64,000 bases of DNA from Ampullaceana balthica (Eukaryota > Mollusca > Gastropoda > Lymnaeidae), in the NCBI GenBank assembly GCA_944989445.1, contig CALYLW010000041.1, positions 1,188,001 to 1,252,000 of the forward strand, written 5' to 3'. The position numbers were made by a program, and so were the translations under genes. Shown here in pieces: positions 45,701 through 58,670 of this stretch; the first letter of the stretch is position 1, and every line of letters begins with the position of its first letter. Under the pieces are notes generated by a model. The model was not told the DNA's origin and searched no databases. It saw only the letters and a list, made by a program, of their open reading frames with translations.

Positions 45701-48700
45701 TTATCCCTATGTCTGAGTGTTATATTTTTATTTAAATGAAGAATTAAATAAACTGACTAAATTAAAAAAATTCAAACATGTTTGTCTAAAATTTTTAAAA
45801 TTATATTTACGCTAATATTATATGTTCTTTTCATTTAAATAACAAGATAAACACATGTATAATCTTTGCGAGTCTTAAGGGTGTTAAAAATGACGAAATT
45901 AAATTTTAAATATAGACAGGTTAAATCATGTCAATATTGCCTATTGCAACGTTTAAGTGAGCTCTACTCTCAGACTGTGTCATGTGGCACTACCCAGCAG
46001 ACGGAGCAGGTTGCTCAGGTGTTAAGAATTCACTTTGGGTTTTTTACATTAGATAAGACGCAGATGCTTTTAGTCTACATGTACTGGACTATTACCATTA
46101 TAATTGACACATGACAGCCTAGATGAGAAAGTTCATCGTCAAGCTCTAAACGTACTTCTACGAAATGTTAATACTATGCTGTGTAGTGCGAAATTTTGAA
46201 GAGGGCTAAGACAGAGCAGCAGTTACCGTAATTATTATCTTATAAACTCTTTCTCTCTTTTATAATTTACTCCAATTATCATAACTGACGTACAAAGAAT
46301 AAATTGTTATGAATTCACAGTTTTTTTTAAGAAGTTTATTTACTGTTGAAAATATGATTTCCCTAAAAGGTCTTTTCTTTTGAGAATGACAGAATCTTGG
46401 ATCTAAGACAAAGTTACTAATAAAAAAATTCCTGTCTAATTAATTCCTCTAAATCAAAAATTATTTTAAAAATAAAAGATGAGAATGAGATGAGACACAA
46501 AGAAAGAATTTAACTGCAAAAAATTTATTGTGTATAGTTTATAGAAACAGTATTTAGAAATCACTTTACAGGTACTTTAATAAATATTAAATTTACATTT
46601 AGCATGTACAGTAATATTTAAAAATCCAAAGCAATACTAAAACTACTGGGTTTTGATTAAATAATAGCACCAACATAAAAACAAAATTAAATGCATAAAA
46701 ATTAGGCATAAAAATATTTCAAAACTATATTGATACTAATATTTGTTAACATGAATTTACTTGTTGATACAAGTATAAGGATCTAACATAGGGCCTTGTA
46801 ATGTAGAGTTTATTATATGTGTTCATGAAATCAGTATGTGACAAGAGCATATTTTTAAAAAAAACATACTTAAATATCAAAGAATGTTTACAAGATCACA
46901 ATTCTTTAATAAAATAATACATTTTCTCATTTATACTTGATGATTACATTATTTCAGGACAGAAATGTATTTTCTACTGCTAAATATCAATGTCAAGTAA
47001 AATTCTTGTATTTTTTTTTCAAAGTCAAGCCTGACAATGCATATTATCAGTTTGTTACTCTCTAATTATATCGGTATTCCAGATGGTTCTCAAAAAGCTG
47101 ATAATTATTTTTTGGCCACCATGAAATAAATAGTTAAAACTTTACCATCTTACATCCTATGCTTGCTTTTAAAAAAAAATAGTACTTTACTAGTTATTTG
47201 AAGTTATTGCAAGCTAGAGGTCTGAAATATTGAATCAACATTTTTGAAACAGTAGTTCAACGTTTATTATTTAAAGATATCTCACCATTATTGTTAAAAG
47301 TGAACAACTGTACTGTTAGAATTCATTGGATCAAGTTTTATAGTGATACAACCATCTGATCAAAATACAACGATATAATTATGATATAGCCATCTGATAA
47401 TAATACAACTATCTGTTAGTGATATAACCACCTGATATGGATATAATCATCTTGTAGCTGTGCATCAACGGCATAATTAGATCTACAGGAGCCTTGATCT
47501 TGGCCATGCAATTTGGAATTCAATATATTTTTTTCCACCAGTTAGGCACAATGAGTTAGAATAATATTGATCTTTCAAACTCGTTTTTTTTAAAATAATT
47601 CTAAATATCCTGTGTAAATTTCATGCAAAAAACAAAAATATCAGTTAAACAATTTCTAAAATCTGTTATAAATTATGGGTTGCTTAATGAGCCATCCTTT
47701 TAAAATAAATACACAAAATGACATACAATTTTAAAAATAAATATTTGGCATCTTAAAAAAGTGAAGATATAAAAAATCATGATTACTCAGAACAGAATAA
47801 AAATGTTGGTGTAACAAATCCTTTACAATACTTTGATGGTATCTCAGTGATACGCTGACTAGAATCCTGTATATACTCGAATATAAGTCGATCTAGAGTA
47901 TAAGTCGACCCACTGCTTTGTCACTTGAAAAGTGGAATTTTTTTCTTCAAATGATCGCTATGGTTAACTTACGGGGTCTATAAAATGAGTTAAGCATGTA
48001 TAAGACGACCCCTGATTTTTGCCTTGAAATTTGGAGGAAAAAAAACTCTACTTATACTTGAGTATATAAGGTAATTACATAGACTTCAAAAAACAAATTT
48101 GAATTCAAATGTAAAATAAATCTGTATTACTTATTTTATATTTATAATTTTGCTGTTATAAACTACATTTTTTTAATGTTTTGTGTTTGTGAAACTTTAG
48201 GCTTTAGGGAAAAAATCATTTCAAATAATTTATGAAGGGAACAGTTTTGTTTGTTTAAATGGACACTCAAATTTATGAATATTTAAAAAAAAATTAATGG
48301 TATTTCTATGCCTGTTTTAAAGAGTAATTCTAATTTGATTAAATCACAACTCTCACATGGACTAATAAACATGAACCACTATTGTGAGACCAGATGTGGT
48401 TGAGGGGGGTAGGAAGAAGAAATTTGCCTTGCTAATATTTAACAGTAACATATCTTCCAAGAAAGTTAAGTTCTATACTAAGGGAGACGTTTCTGGATTT
48501 TTTTATAAGAAATATCCACAGTAGAGAATGTACCATTGGGACATTTTAAACATGTTATGTATATCTCATCTTTTATTTATGTATATTAGGGTTAAAAGAA
48601 CATTACACAAGAGCTACTATCTTTGAAATAAAATATATCAACAAACGCAAATGTGAACATATAAACATTAATGTTTTGAGTTTTTAAAATTCAATTGAAA

Positions 48701-48982
48701 TCTTATAGCTACATTCAGCTTGATTTTTAAAACATTGAAAACAGAATTTTACAAATGTTATAATTGGTATAAAACTGAGCTTCACAAGAAAGATTAAAGA
48801 GAGTATTGTGATTATTGGGCATATTCAGGGGAAATAATATGTAAGGGATTATAGTTGTAAATTATATTTGATATAATTATTTGATAGTGTTTTTTTTTAA
48901 CTTAAAAGTTAAAACCTGGATACCACATACATTTGAAATAACTGTCAAAGTAAAAAATACTATAAATAGTGTAATGCATCAA
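45701..48982. other. AT-rich region downstream of the minus-strand gene
   Basis: No supported gene. A MITE is at 47870-48069 and loosely repeated 'gatataaccatctgat' motifs at about 47340-47460. Part may be the long 3' UTR of the NO VEIN-like gene. Confidence 0.45.
47870..48069. mobile_element. MITE with TATATACTCGA termini
   Basis: Ends TATATACTCGAATATAAG and (reversed) TATATACTCAAGTATAAG. Internal gtcgaccc/gacgacccc motifs are also inverted. A lone similar end is at about 62132. Confidence 0.75.
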
Positions 48983-49180
48983 TTATATGACCATGAATAG
49001 ATGGATTTGTTGTCTCCACATACGCTCTGCAACATTTTCTATTAAAACAAGTTTAGAGTTTTGACTACCAGCTCCATAAACTCTCAATATCTGAAATTTT
49101 TCTTTCTGGCCAAATGCAAATTCAATCTGATTAGAAGAAATTTGGAAAATGTCTTTATCCCAGCAAACTGTAGCTTTTAC
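48983..49180 (-). CDS. NO VEIN-like terminal exon
   Basis: The acceptor (minus strand) tttttcag|GTA is phase 0. It encodes VKATVCWDKDIFQISSNQIE, then EKFQILRVYGAG, ending HLFMVI and TAA. The EV|K junction and FQISxNQxxFA are hallmarks of the DUF3883 domain end. Confidence 0.87.
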   Translation of the reverse strand, partial: VKATVCWDKDIFQISSNQIEFAFGQKEKFQILRVYGAGSQNSKLVLIENVAERMWRQQIHLFMVI

Positions 49181-50707
49181 CTGAAAAATGTAACTGGATT
49201 AGTCGCTTTGAAAAATAAATTAATTTTAACATTAAATAATAAATTCTTTTGAACTAAAAATGTTGCAAGTCATCTTGATTTTTAATTTTTTTGAAGAAGG
49301 TTTTTTGGAAGGTAAATGCATCTTAAATTTTGGACAGCACACAGTAAATTTAATAATATCATCCTAATTCAATAAGCAGCACATAAGGCAAGATACATTC
49401 CCCATCAACAGGGTTTTCTGGCAGTCAAAATTAACCAAATTTAAGGTATATTTAATAAATTAAGATTGTTAGCACAAACATTTTCAGCTAAAAATCTATA
49501 AAAAGAAGGAATTTTTATAATGTTTCTTTGAATTAATTTTTTGTTACATAGTGTATAGTCCTAAACAACAGAAATTGAAAAATTATTTCAAGACCAACAA
49601 ATTAAATAACACTACATATGTGATTCTGCATTTTAAATGCTTGATAAGGATTTACTACTAGTCATAAGACAAGAATATTTTAAGGTACAGTAAGCAATTG
49701 ATTTTAAAAGTAGAATAGAATTTGTGTCTCCCAGCAGCATACAAGAGCATTATACTTGTAAATATCCCCCATGAGAAGTGTAAAAGTCTTTTTCTGTCAT
49801 ATTTTTGGTCTCTTATTCACCGACCCAATTAGATGATTTGTATTTTTCTATTCATCCCAGCTGTCATATTAAACAATTACAGCCCTACAAAATCTGCACT
49901 TTGATTTTGATGGAATTCTCCCTTTTAAATCCGTTAGGTTCATAGGGAATATTTACCGAAGGGGTCAATGTCTGAGACTGATATATCTGTATGGCAGGGT
50001 ATGGACTGAAGCTAAGCAAAAGCTCAATAACATCTAGTAATTCTGATTTACCTATAAAATATTTATTTTAAAAAATATTTTATTAACTGCCTTCTTCCTC
50101 AGTGATTCTATGTAGCCTAATTCAGAATCAAACTTTATCCAGATCCTTTCATTATATCTAATTACTAATATTTAAATTCAATATCAACATCTCTGTATAA
50201 AACATAAACCACTAAATAAGCCATACAGAATTATTGTCAGAATTTCTTAATAATTTATGTAGATCTCAAAAAATGATTTGGCTTTTCTATAAACTCACCT
50301 GCTGATTAAATTTTCTTTAAATGAAACTAAAAAAGACCCTTAAGAACAATTTCCTTTTTCTTTATTGTTGTTTTTGAATAAATTTTTATCCCAATCATAT
50401 GCAACTCTGCCAGTGGCATAGAGTTCCAAAATATTTTAAGTTTAAGGGTCTCTCGCATTAAAACTTAAAAAAAATTAAAATTTATTATATTATTTATTTT
50501 ATAAAATAATTAATTTGCTAACTTGTTGCCCATCTTATTTCAACATAGATTCTAAAAGAAGTTAATAAAATTTTTGAATGTTTCCAAGCACCCTTTTGTC
50601 ACTGGATCATTTCAAAAGCCTTAATTGTTTTTGTTTTTTTAAAGTTATGTATCTCCTTACTATTGAATAGAGTTAAAATAATTTTAATCAACAAAATGTT
50701 TGCTTAC

Positions 50708-50997
50708 CTCTACATAAACTGTATTAAGTGTATCAGATTCGCTGGCTCTATATTTTACAATAAAGTCATATGGCAACCCTTTCTCCCCATTGGAGTTGGC
50801 CCATTCCACTGAATGAATGTTTTTATTGGATTGCATCTGCTGTCTCAGATATTCATGAACAAACTGTTCTCCCCATTGACCCACTTCAGAGCTTGGGGCT
50901 GTTGAGTTAAGTTCTTGTAAATCTATATTCATTGTACCTGCACATGCCAGCTCTGTATAAACTAGTTCATCACTGTTGTCATTCCACAAAGGTATAC
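50708..50997 (-). CDS. NO VEIN-like exon (DUF3883 core)
   Basis: A 290-bp exon: acceptor aaaaag|GT, donor GTAGAG|gtaagc. It contains SEVGQWGEQFVHEYLRQQ, HSVEWANSNGEKGLPYDFIV and NTVYVE. This is the E-x3-Y-L, V-x-W-x-N and YDF signature of the NO VEIN C-terminal domain. Confidence 0.9.
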
Positions 50998-51836
50998 CTT
51001 TTTTTAACGATAAAAAGACAAAAGTGATTATGGTGATGAAATATTTTAGATTAAAATTAAACTATTTTATATTTTCAAAAGAGACTAAGCTTTGGAAGAA
51101 AATAAAGAGAAATGCTCACTGCAATGAAAAAGTAAAACATTGAGAAAATAGTATTAAAAACAAATAAAAAATAATACTAGTTTCTTTAAAGGTGACAAAC
51201 TTTGAATGTAAAATTTAACAAGTTTTAAAAAATCTTTCAAACAGCTTTCTTCTCAATATCTCCAAATATTTTTTATTCTAATTGTGCAGGAATTGACATT
51301 TCAACTCAGGAAAATGGGGGTAGGGGGGGGGGAAGACGGGGGATACAGAAGAAGGCAGCTGCTGTGGATTACAGTTATTTTTTACAAGGCAACATTTTGA
51401 GTTGAATAGACACAATCACTCTTAACAATGGATAATCAAATAAATAGTGATTTTCTGATTATCTACATTCTATACTTTTTGGTAAAGCCGTGTTCAATAG
51501 ACACATAAAAAGATTTTCAAAGAACTTCGATTTAATTAATAAATGACTAAATTTAACTTAATATTAACATCCCCAGAATAGTTTTTTCTACCAAAGAAAA
51601 GCGAATTTAAAGAAAAGAAGGTTAACATATTTTTTATTGTCCTGAAAAGCGAATAAAAATAATACTTTAAGGAAACAAAAATTAATTAAAAAAGCGGTGA
51701 GTGTATTCTTGAGGAATTAACATAATATGAAATGTAAAGAATGAAAAAAAAACATTATACCTCTTACAGATAATTTTTTCATACATACAAGTTACTACAT
51801 AATCTTAGCCACAGATTTATTTGCATTTGAACTCAC

Positions 51837-51994
51837 TGAATGTCAGACTTTTTCTTTCCTTCTTCAAAGAATTTGAATCAAATTTAGTAGAAGTAATATT
51901 CACTTCCCTGTCTTTTTGTCTGGCATCTCCAGCATCATCAGGGCCAGAGGAGTTTTTGTTATCACTGTCCCTACTTGACTGCAAGAGTTGTAAC
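51837..51994 (-). CDS. NO VEIN-like exon (polar linker)
   Basis: The acceptor is attacag|G and the donor is TTCA|gtgagt. The product is a hydrophilic, Ser/Asp/Lys-rich segment (LQLLQSSRDSDNKNSSGPDD and on to KKERKSLTF). No domain is visible. Phases fit both neighbours. Confidence 0.8.
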
Positions 51995-52141
51995 CTGTAA
52001 TGTCTATAAACTCCATTTTATAAGAGGAGATTTACTGCAATATAGCTCAGAATGAACTAACAATAGTAGTTTTGTTCTGAGGCTTATGCATACATTATTT
52101 TTCAATCAGTTGTTTAAATAACAGTGAAGTTTAAATCTTAC

Positions 52142-52305
52142 AACCGGGTAGGTTTTATCGGCACCCATTTGCTCTTATAAAAATGGTCTTCCAGAAGGGT
52201 TGCATTCTTATTTACAAAATTGCTTGCACACGCTGCCTCCTTTGATACATGATGATGATGATGGCTTTCTTCTACATCGCTTACTGTCCATGCAAGTTCA
52301 GCATG
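52142..52305 (-). CDS. NO VEIN-like exon (His run)
   Basis: It encodes HAELAWTVSDVEESHHHHHV and ends YKSKWVPIKPTR. The donor is CGGTT|gtaaga. The acceptor is uncertain: tcaag|CAT keeps frame with the upstream exon, while the nearby tcag|GG would not. It lies 134 bp from the 27-bp minisatellite. Confidence 0.65.
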
Positions 52306-52438
52306 CTTGAAGCACCCTGATTTTCAGATACTCGCTTGTATGGAAAATTCTTTAAACTTTTCTTAAATTCTTCGTTCCCCTGTCCCTTTTATATTTATAA
52401 ACCTCTGCCTCTTGTCCTTCAGATTGATGCCTACTTGG

Positions 52439-53629
52439 ACTACACACAACAGCAATGTTTTACATACTGCACACAACAGCAATGTTTTACATACTACACA
52501 CAACAGCAATCTTTTACATACTACACACAACAGCAATGTTTTACATACTACACACAACAGCAATGTTTTACATACTACACACAACAGCAATGTTTTACAT
52601 ACTACACACAACAGCAATGTTTTACATACTACACAAAAAAGCAATGTTTTACATACTACACACAACAGCAATGTTTTACATACTACACACAACAGCAATC
52701 TTTTACATACTACACACAACAGCAATGTTTTACATACTACACACAACATCAATGTTTTACATACTACACACAACAGCAATGTTTTACATACTACACACAA
52801 CAGCAATGTTTTACATACTACACACAACAGCAATGTTTTACATACTACACACAACAGCAATGTTTTACATACTCCACACAACAGCAATGTTTTACATACT
52901 ACACACAACAGCAATCTTTTACATACTACACACAACAGCAATGTTTTACATACTACACACAACAGCAATGTTTTACATACTACACACAACAGCAATGTTT
53001 TACATACTCCACACAACAGCAATGTTTTACATACTACACACAACAGCAATCTTTTACATACTACACACAACAGCAATGTTTTACATACTACACACAACAG
53101 CAATGTTTTACATACTACACACAACAGCAATGTTTTACATACTACACACAACAGCAATCTTTTACATACTACACACAACAGCAATGTTTTACATACTACA
53201 CACAACAGCAATGTTTTACATACTACACACAACAGCAATGTTTTACATACTACACACAACAGCAATGTTTTACATACTACACACAACAGCAATGTTTTAC
53301 ATACTACACACAACAGCAATGTTTTAAATACTACACACAACAGCAATGTTTTACATACTACACACAACAGCAATGTTTTACATACTACACACAACAGCAA
53401 TGTTTTACATAATACACACAACAGCAATGTTTTACATAATACACACAACAGCAATGTTTTACATACTACACACAACAGCAATGTTTTACATACTACACAC
53501 AACAGCAATGTTTTACATACTACACACAACAGCAATGTTTTACATACTACACACAACAGCAATGTTTTACATACTACACACAACAGCAATGTTTTACATA
53601 CTACACACAACAGCAATGTTTTACATACT
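52439..53629. repeat. 27-bp minisatellite, about 44 copies
   Basis: Unit tacacacaacagcaatgttt plus tacatac, 27 bp, repeated about 44 times with scattered substitutions (for example caatc, actcc, aataca) and no length change, since reading frames stay open throughout. It lies in a NO VEIN-like intron. The open frames (TQQQCFTYY, LLLCVVCKT) come from a stop-free unit of length divisible by three. Confidence 0.95.
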
Positions 53630-54265
53630 TCTTGTTGTTTATGTTTGTTCATTGAAGAAGGTTTTAGCTGACACATCCATTATTTGTTATGTCTTTTTCA
53701 GACTTACTCATGCCCTATTCAATAACTTCCATTCTACCCCAGCCTTATTGCAATCCCACCCCATTTTTTTATAAGTAGGGTAGACAGGTTATCTTCCTTT
53801 GTAGTCCGTTGTGCCCTTTGTCTTGTTTCTAAACATTTAAAAGTGCTAAACATAATGGCATTTAGAATATTATCAATATTACACCAGATGAATATATATG
53901 GAAAATAGATAAAAATAAAATTATTTGGTAAATGTGGCCCATTTATGCAAAATTTTACATATATATACTATCTTTGTCCAATTAGGGTTTTAAATGTGTA
54001 ATTTCTTAGACTTCCTTTCCTCTAGGCATTTTTTTTTCTTGGGGACTTATGACAATTCTTTTTCTTGCTTTATTAGCGTCTTATGCTAGGGTAGACAGTG
54101 TACTGTGTAAAATTAATTGTACTGTATATGTTTTTGTTTTATTTCTTTACTTGTGCAGTATTAGCGCTTACAATTTATGTTTTATTGACAAAAATTGTTT
54201 GTGTTTCTGTTTAAATTATTAACAATTATTATGTATAATGGCATAGAGAAAAAAAAGTCTCATAC

Positions 54266-54372
54266 CTGGGTCTTAACGATTTGACTCATTGCCTCTTCTA
54301 TAGAATTTGGTCTTTTCAAGAAACCTGTTGTTATATCTTCACCCAACACCCTTTCTGTTTGATGAAATTTGC
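54266..54372 (-). CDS. NO VEIN-like exon
   Basis: The acceptor is cttctgcag|GC and the donor is CCCAG|gtatga. It encodes KFHQTERVLGEDITTGFLKR and then SIEEAMSQIVKTQ. Only this frame is open. No domain is recognised. Confidence 0.75.
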
Positions 54373-54576
54373 CTGCAGAAGAAGTAAATAGCTATCTATC
54401 ATAATAACTTCTTGATAAAAAAATCAAATGCTCTGTACATTTTCCCCTTCAATTTTTAAAAGGGCTATAAAATGAAAAACTTTAATAAGTTCCTTATCAC
54501 ATTAAATTTATAAAAATCAACTACAAGCAAGTGATTTGTCGATGATAATCGTCAGGTTTATTAGGCCATGTGTCAC

Positions 54577-54732
54577 CTTCTACGACTGCACTTCCTTCTC
54601 TTGTAATAGTCTCTAAATAAGGACTGTCTCCCTCTGAAGGAACTTCCTCTACTACAATGTTAACAGATCGCTGTTGTTGACAGACTACTCCATGTGGTGC
54701 TTGTGGTAAAGGCCACATTGTAGTGGAGTGGT
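54577..54732 (-). CDS. NO VEIN-like exon (donor uncertain)
   Basis: The acceptor is ttctttag|AC. It encodes HSTTMWPLPQAPHGVVCQQQ and continues through VEEVPSEGDSP to SAVVEG. The chosen donor GAAG|gtgaca at 54576 is the phase-compatible one. The frame also stays open to a TAG further on, so an alternative end is possible. Confidence 0.6.
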
Positions 54733-54908
54733 CTAAAGAAATAAAAAGGGCTTTTAAATGAAAACAAATATGAAGCACAAACAATTCGTGTATTTAAATG
54801 AATGTGCCCCATATCCTTGTACCAGGATGTACAGTGGTGATGAAGTTAAAATTCATACTCAACATTTATTGAATACTCTTAATGATTCATTTTGACACCT
54901 TCTCTTAG

Positions 54909-54990
54909 ACCAGTGTTTCTCAATTATTTTCCGTCATGCCCCCCCTAGGTAGAAAGAAAACATTTCGCGGCGCGACTGTAAATAGTATCA
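54909..54990. repeat. hAT-like terminus, solo
   Basis: ccagtgtttctcaattattt resembles hAT/Charlie-type ends; no partner end found. A similar lone end is at 16672. Confidence 0.35.
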
Positions 54991-55173
54991 TTTGTCTATA
55001 AAATTGTTATAAGTACACCTCTGCATAACGGTAGACCATCCTAAGTTTCTTTAAAAATAAGATAATTTTCGCTTAAATATTCCAGTAGTGCTTGATTTGT
55101 GATGAAACTCAATAGGTATTATTCTAGTACCTACAATAATGTTACAGTTAAATAAAGATTTGAAAATGCTTAC

Positions 55174-55290
55174 CCTTTAGGATAGCTGATGCTTGATCTC
55201 TGTCAAAACCACTTTTAGGTGGCCATGACATGGATCCATGGCTATCAGCGCCACCATTGGATTCTTCTTCAGATTCAAGAACTGAGAGCC
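55174..55290 (-). CDS. NO VEIN-like exon (acidic)
   Basis: The acceptor is tttcatag|GG and the donor is AAAGG|gtaagc. It encodes LSVLESEEESNGGADSHGSM and then SGFDRDQASAILK. Phase 1 at both ends fits both neighbours. Confidence 0.8.
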
Positions 55291-55459
55291 CTATGAAATA
55301 ATGTAACAGATATATCCAAATTGATCAACTCATTATAGTAGTAAAAAAATTAAAGATCATAAAACTGAATGCAAGTAAAATTTATTTAAATTTTGGGGAA
55401 AGTGTTAAAATTTTACTAAAATAATTGTTCTGCTTGTGATAAGACAGTAATTTGTATAC

Positions 55460-55647
55460 CTTTCCCATAAATCATTGTTTCAGATTCAGAGACTGTATCC
55501 ACAGCAACAGAAATGACTGGAAGAGAAACTTCCCATATCTCTTCGTCCACAGGAAGAGTTTCAATGTTAAAATCTTCAAGATATTTTTCTATACTCGCAG
55601 AACCAGATTTATTCTCTAGAATGAGCAAAGCCTGCTGCAAGAAATTT
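55460..55647 (-). CDS. NO VEIN-like exon
   Basis: The acceptor is attccacag|A and the donor is GGAAAG|gtatac. It encodes NFLQQALLILENKSGSASIE, then YLEDFNIETLPVDEE and SESETMIYGK. A downstream ttgcagcag would break the phase, so the upstream acceptor was chosen. Confidence 0.8.
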
Positions 55648-56189
55648 CTGTGGAATTCAAAGTATTTTTTATTGTGTAAATAAGTACTTTTGAAAAGAAA
55701 GTATATAAAACTATACTTAGCCGTAGCTCTCCCAAAAACAATGAGTAACTAAATTTAATGCTTTAGTACATGAACAATGTTTTTTTGTAACTCTGAACAT
55801 TCAAATGATGAAATACGCAAACCCTTTAATGAAATTTTTTTTGATGACATAAGAATTTTAATTAATATTTTCAGATCTGGTTCCACTTATTAGTTGTTGT
55901 TTTTTTACATTGTGAAATTTCATAGAATCGTGATATAAATAAGCACCAGGAAGATTTTTTAATGGTAATCAGTTAATTTTTACAGACTGATAGCAAAAAA
56001 TTGTTTTTATAAAAAGTAATCAAGATGAATTTTGGTAGAAATTCCAGTAAATAAACTTGTTTGGCATTAAAGCAATTAAACTTATTAAGATTCCCAAAAA
56101 TTTTGGGGCTTGTGTTCATGAAAATTTCTCATGCTATAAAATTCATAAGACTAATGCAAAAAAATGTATTAAATAAATATAATCCTTAC

Positions 56190-56380
56190 TTTAGATTCAT
56201 CACATTTTGCTTGTCTGAGATAGAAAAAAATCTTGCAATGGCCTTGCTGAACTCTACATGATCAGAGACATACTGTTCATGAATGTATAGATAGTTTCCA
56301 TCTATAATGCACTTCTCATCTCTTATCTCAGTAATGTCTGGTCTGTCTTTTAACTCATAAATGACTTGAAGAGCTTCAAC
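56190..56380 (-). CDS. NO VEIN-like exon
   Basis: The acceptor is gtttaaag|GTT and the donor is TCTAAA|gtaagg. It encodes VEALQVIYELKDRPDITEIR, then DGNYLYIHEQYVSDHVEF and AIARFFSISDKQ. The segment before the linker exons, with YIH...SDHVEF..AIAR, looks like a conserved helical repeat region of NO VEIN-like proteins. Confidence 0.85.
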
Positions 56381-56554
56381 CTTTAAACACACAAAATTTG
56401 AGCAAGAAATTTCATTTTTAATTTCGAGAATTAAAAATCATATATTTTAAAGAAATATGAAAAACTGTTTGTTTTATTTCCACACATATTTTCTAATTAA
56501 TTTTATAACACATTTAATTTACTGTTAATAAGATTTTGCTTTGTAAATAAACAC

Positions 56555-56805
56555 CTGACAAAATTTGAGACTTTTCAGTGAGGCAGCGCTTTTTTGTTTA
56601 ATTTCATCATAAACATCAGGCATAGTAGTAAGCATATATCTCTGAAGAGGTCCAACAATGTGGTGAAGAAATGTCTGTGCCTTGCTACACTCTTTGAAGC
56701 CTGTTGTGATTACTTTCTGATTGACACACTCAGTGAATGGTTTGATATCAGTAAATAACCCAATGAAGTATTCAAGGGACTCTTGGTCTACAATGTTGTT
56801 AAGCC
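56555..56805 (-). CDS. NO VEIN-like exon
   Basis: The acceptor is tttttcag|GG and the donor is TGTCAG|gtgttt. It encodes LNNIVDQESLEYFIGLFTDI and continues to LHHIVGPLQRYML and SLKSLKFCQ. It is well conserved in appearance, with no repeats. Phases match. Confidence 0.85.
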
Positions 56806-57542
56806 CTGAAAAAAACCCATCAGCATTGAACTAAAAAAACTTCAGTTTTTTTTAATATTCAATTGGCAAACAAGCTATCTTTAGAAGTTTTAAGCATCTA
56901 AATGGCAGAACATTTATTTGATATAAAACGTATACATTGAAGAACAAATTTACATGTTTAGATATTGTTAAAAACGATAAAAGCCGATAAATTATGTTTA
57001 TTTATGAAAGCCTTTCAGAAAAAGAGTTTTGTGGAGTAGGCTACTCTCCAATCAGAGTATTTATTTTTGGCATCTAAAAATAAAATGCTAAAACATCTAC
57101 ATGAGGTAATAATAATTCTAAAAAAATCAATGTTTCATCTATAGAGGTCAAAAGGGTTTATTATGTAATTTTATGTGTAGTAATCTGAATAATGTCAATT
57201 AAACTCCCTATATTGACTTAGTGTTCAAAACATTGACATTATCTCATATACACATTATTTTCAGCAGTTTAACATTAATTACATATTTTAATACTTCTGG
57301 CATTTCATCTGTTGATTCTGAAGAGAACATTTTTCCTCTCATTAAGAGGTGGTGACCACAGCATGCTCATACATTGAATTGTTTAGCTTAATTTAATGTG
57401 AAAATAAATTTATTACTACAGCATGAATTTACACGTGTCATGAAGTTAATAACTTAATTAGTTATACCTAATAATAACAAATATTTTGATAATTTTTTTA
57501 ACATTAACAAAAAAAATTCAACAAGACAATGAAGTGCTTCAC

Positions 57543-57785
57543 CTCTATTTTTGGTTTTATATTTGGTGCTCACAGAGCTTTTTGTTTCCAGTTTCAGAAG
57601 ATGATATTTGTGCTTTTCCAAATCAATGAAAATCTTTTCTAACTCCTCAGAGTTGGCTATCATTGGTTTGTCTTTAACGCTGACCCACTGACCCCGTTTT
57701 GTGGGAAAAACTGCTGCCTCTTTCAATAAGTCCAAAACTTTTGGAAGATTGATGGTTGCCTTTTGAGCCAGTTGAGTCAGTACAC
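57543..57785 (-). CDS. NO VEIN-like exon (FPT...GxWV motif)
   Basis: The acceptor is actttaag|GT and the donor is ATAGAG|gtgaag. It encodes LPKVLDLLKEAAVFPTKRGQ, then WVSVKDKPMIANSEELEKIF. The FPTxxGxWVxxxDKPxI motif recurs in NO VEIN/sacsin-type proteins. Confidence 0.87.
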
Positions 57786-58199
57786 CTTAAAGTTGAAATG
57801 TATCTTTAATAATAAGTTAAATAAAAATTTATAGTATTAACTTGACAACACTTTTGACAAAATACACAGAAATATATGACTCAGGAAGTTATGATAATTT
57901 TAAATTTAGCCTTATTTAAAATTAATCAGGTATTTCTAGTTAACTGATGGTTAAATGTCTTTAAAAAATCTTAAAAATAGAAACTTTCAAAAACCCAAAA
58001 ACATTACTTTTTTTAAAATTGCTGACAAAATATAAGTTATAAATTTATTTTTTTCAAGCTAAACATAATTTAGATAATAGAATATTTATCTTAAAAGAAA
58101 TAGAATAAAATGTATTGGAGATATTGGCATAAAAGTAATCATTGTGCATAAGTTAAATTTAATCCATAGACATGAGAAACATATTTTTAAAATTTTTAC

Positions 58200-58407
58200 C
58201 TGCTTCTTTTTCGTCTATTTTGCTAAGATCTGATCCAACTTTTGAAAATAAGAACAATACGTCATCCAGCAAATCTTCTTTCTCTGATTGACTAAAAACT
58301 GTGGTAATATGTTGCAGAAGTTGAGCAAAATGTAAGGTGCTTGGTTCCATTTCTACTCTGGCCACGTTTACAAAAACCTCTTTTGAGTTGGAATATGCAT
58401 TCCTCAG
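58200..58407 (-). CDS. NO VEIN-like exon
   Basis: The acceptor is aattttcag|CTG and the donor is GCAG|gtaaaa. It encodes LRNAYSNSKEVFVNVARVEM, then TLHFAQLLQHITTVFSQSEK and DVLFLFSKVGSDL. Phase 0 in, phase 1 out. Confidence 0.87.
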
Positions 58408-58484
58408 CTGAAAATTTAATTCAGGATAATTTGAATATTAGTCTGCAAATAACTTCTGCAAACTACAGCAAACATTTTTTGCTA

Positions 58485-58670
58485 TTATTTCGTTTTATTC
58501 GTTTCATTTGTGTACTATTTGTCCGTTGAAGAAGGCTCTTTGCCGAAACGTTCGCTGTTGTGTTACGTCCTGTCAGGCCTACTAATACCCTGTTTTTATT
58601 TTATGCATTTACCTTTTTAAAGCCTGATTGCAGTCTGACCCCCATTACTTTATTTTCTTATGAACACTGA
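58485..58670 (+). mobile_element. Penelope-like element tail fragment
   Basis: Near-identical reverse complement of 25822-26000 (gaagaaggctctttgccgaa, acgtcctgtcaggcctacta, agcctgattgcagtctgacc). Inserted in a NO VEIN-like intron; no coding part. Confidence 0.88.

Noticed and set aside
45866..46114. Open frame of 82 residues
   Set aside because: No domain, no splice-linked neighbours, composition like surrounding non-coding DNA.
52439..53629. CRISPR array
   Set aside because: Direct repeats have no unique spacers between them and the sequence is an animal genome.
52336..53774. Long overlapping open frames (290 to 437 residues) across 52.3-53.8 kb on both strands
   Set aside because: They are by-products of a stop-free 27-bp tandem unit inside an intron; no start context, domain or unique sequence supports a protein.
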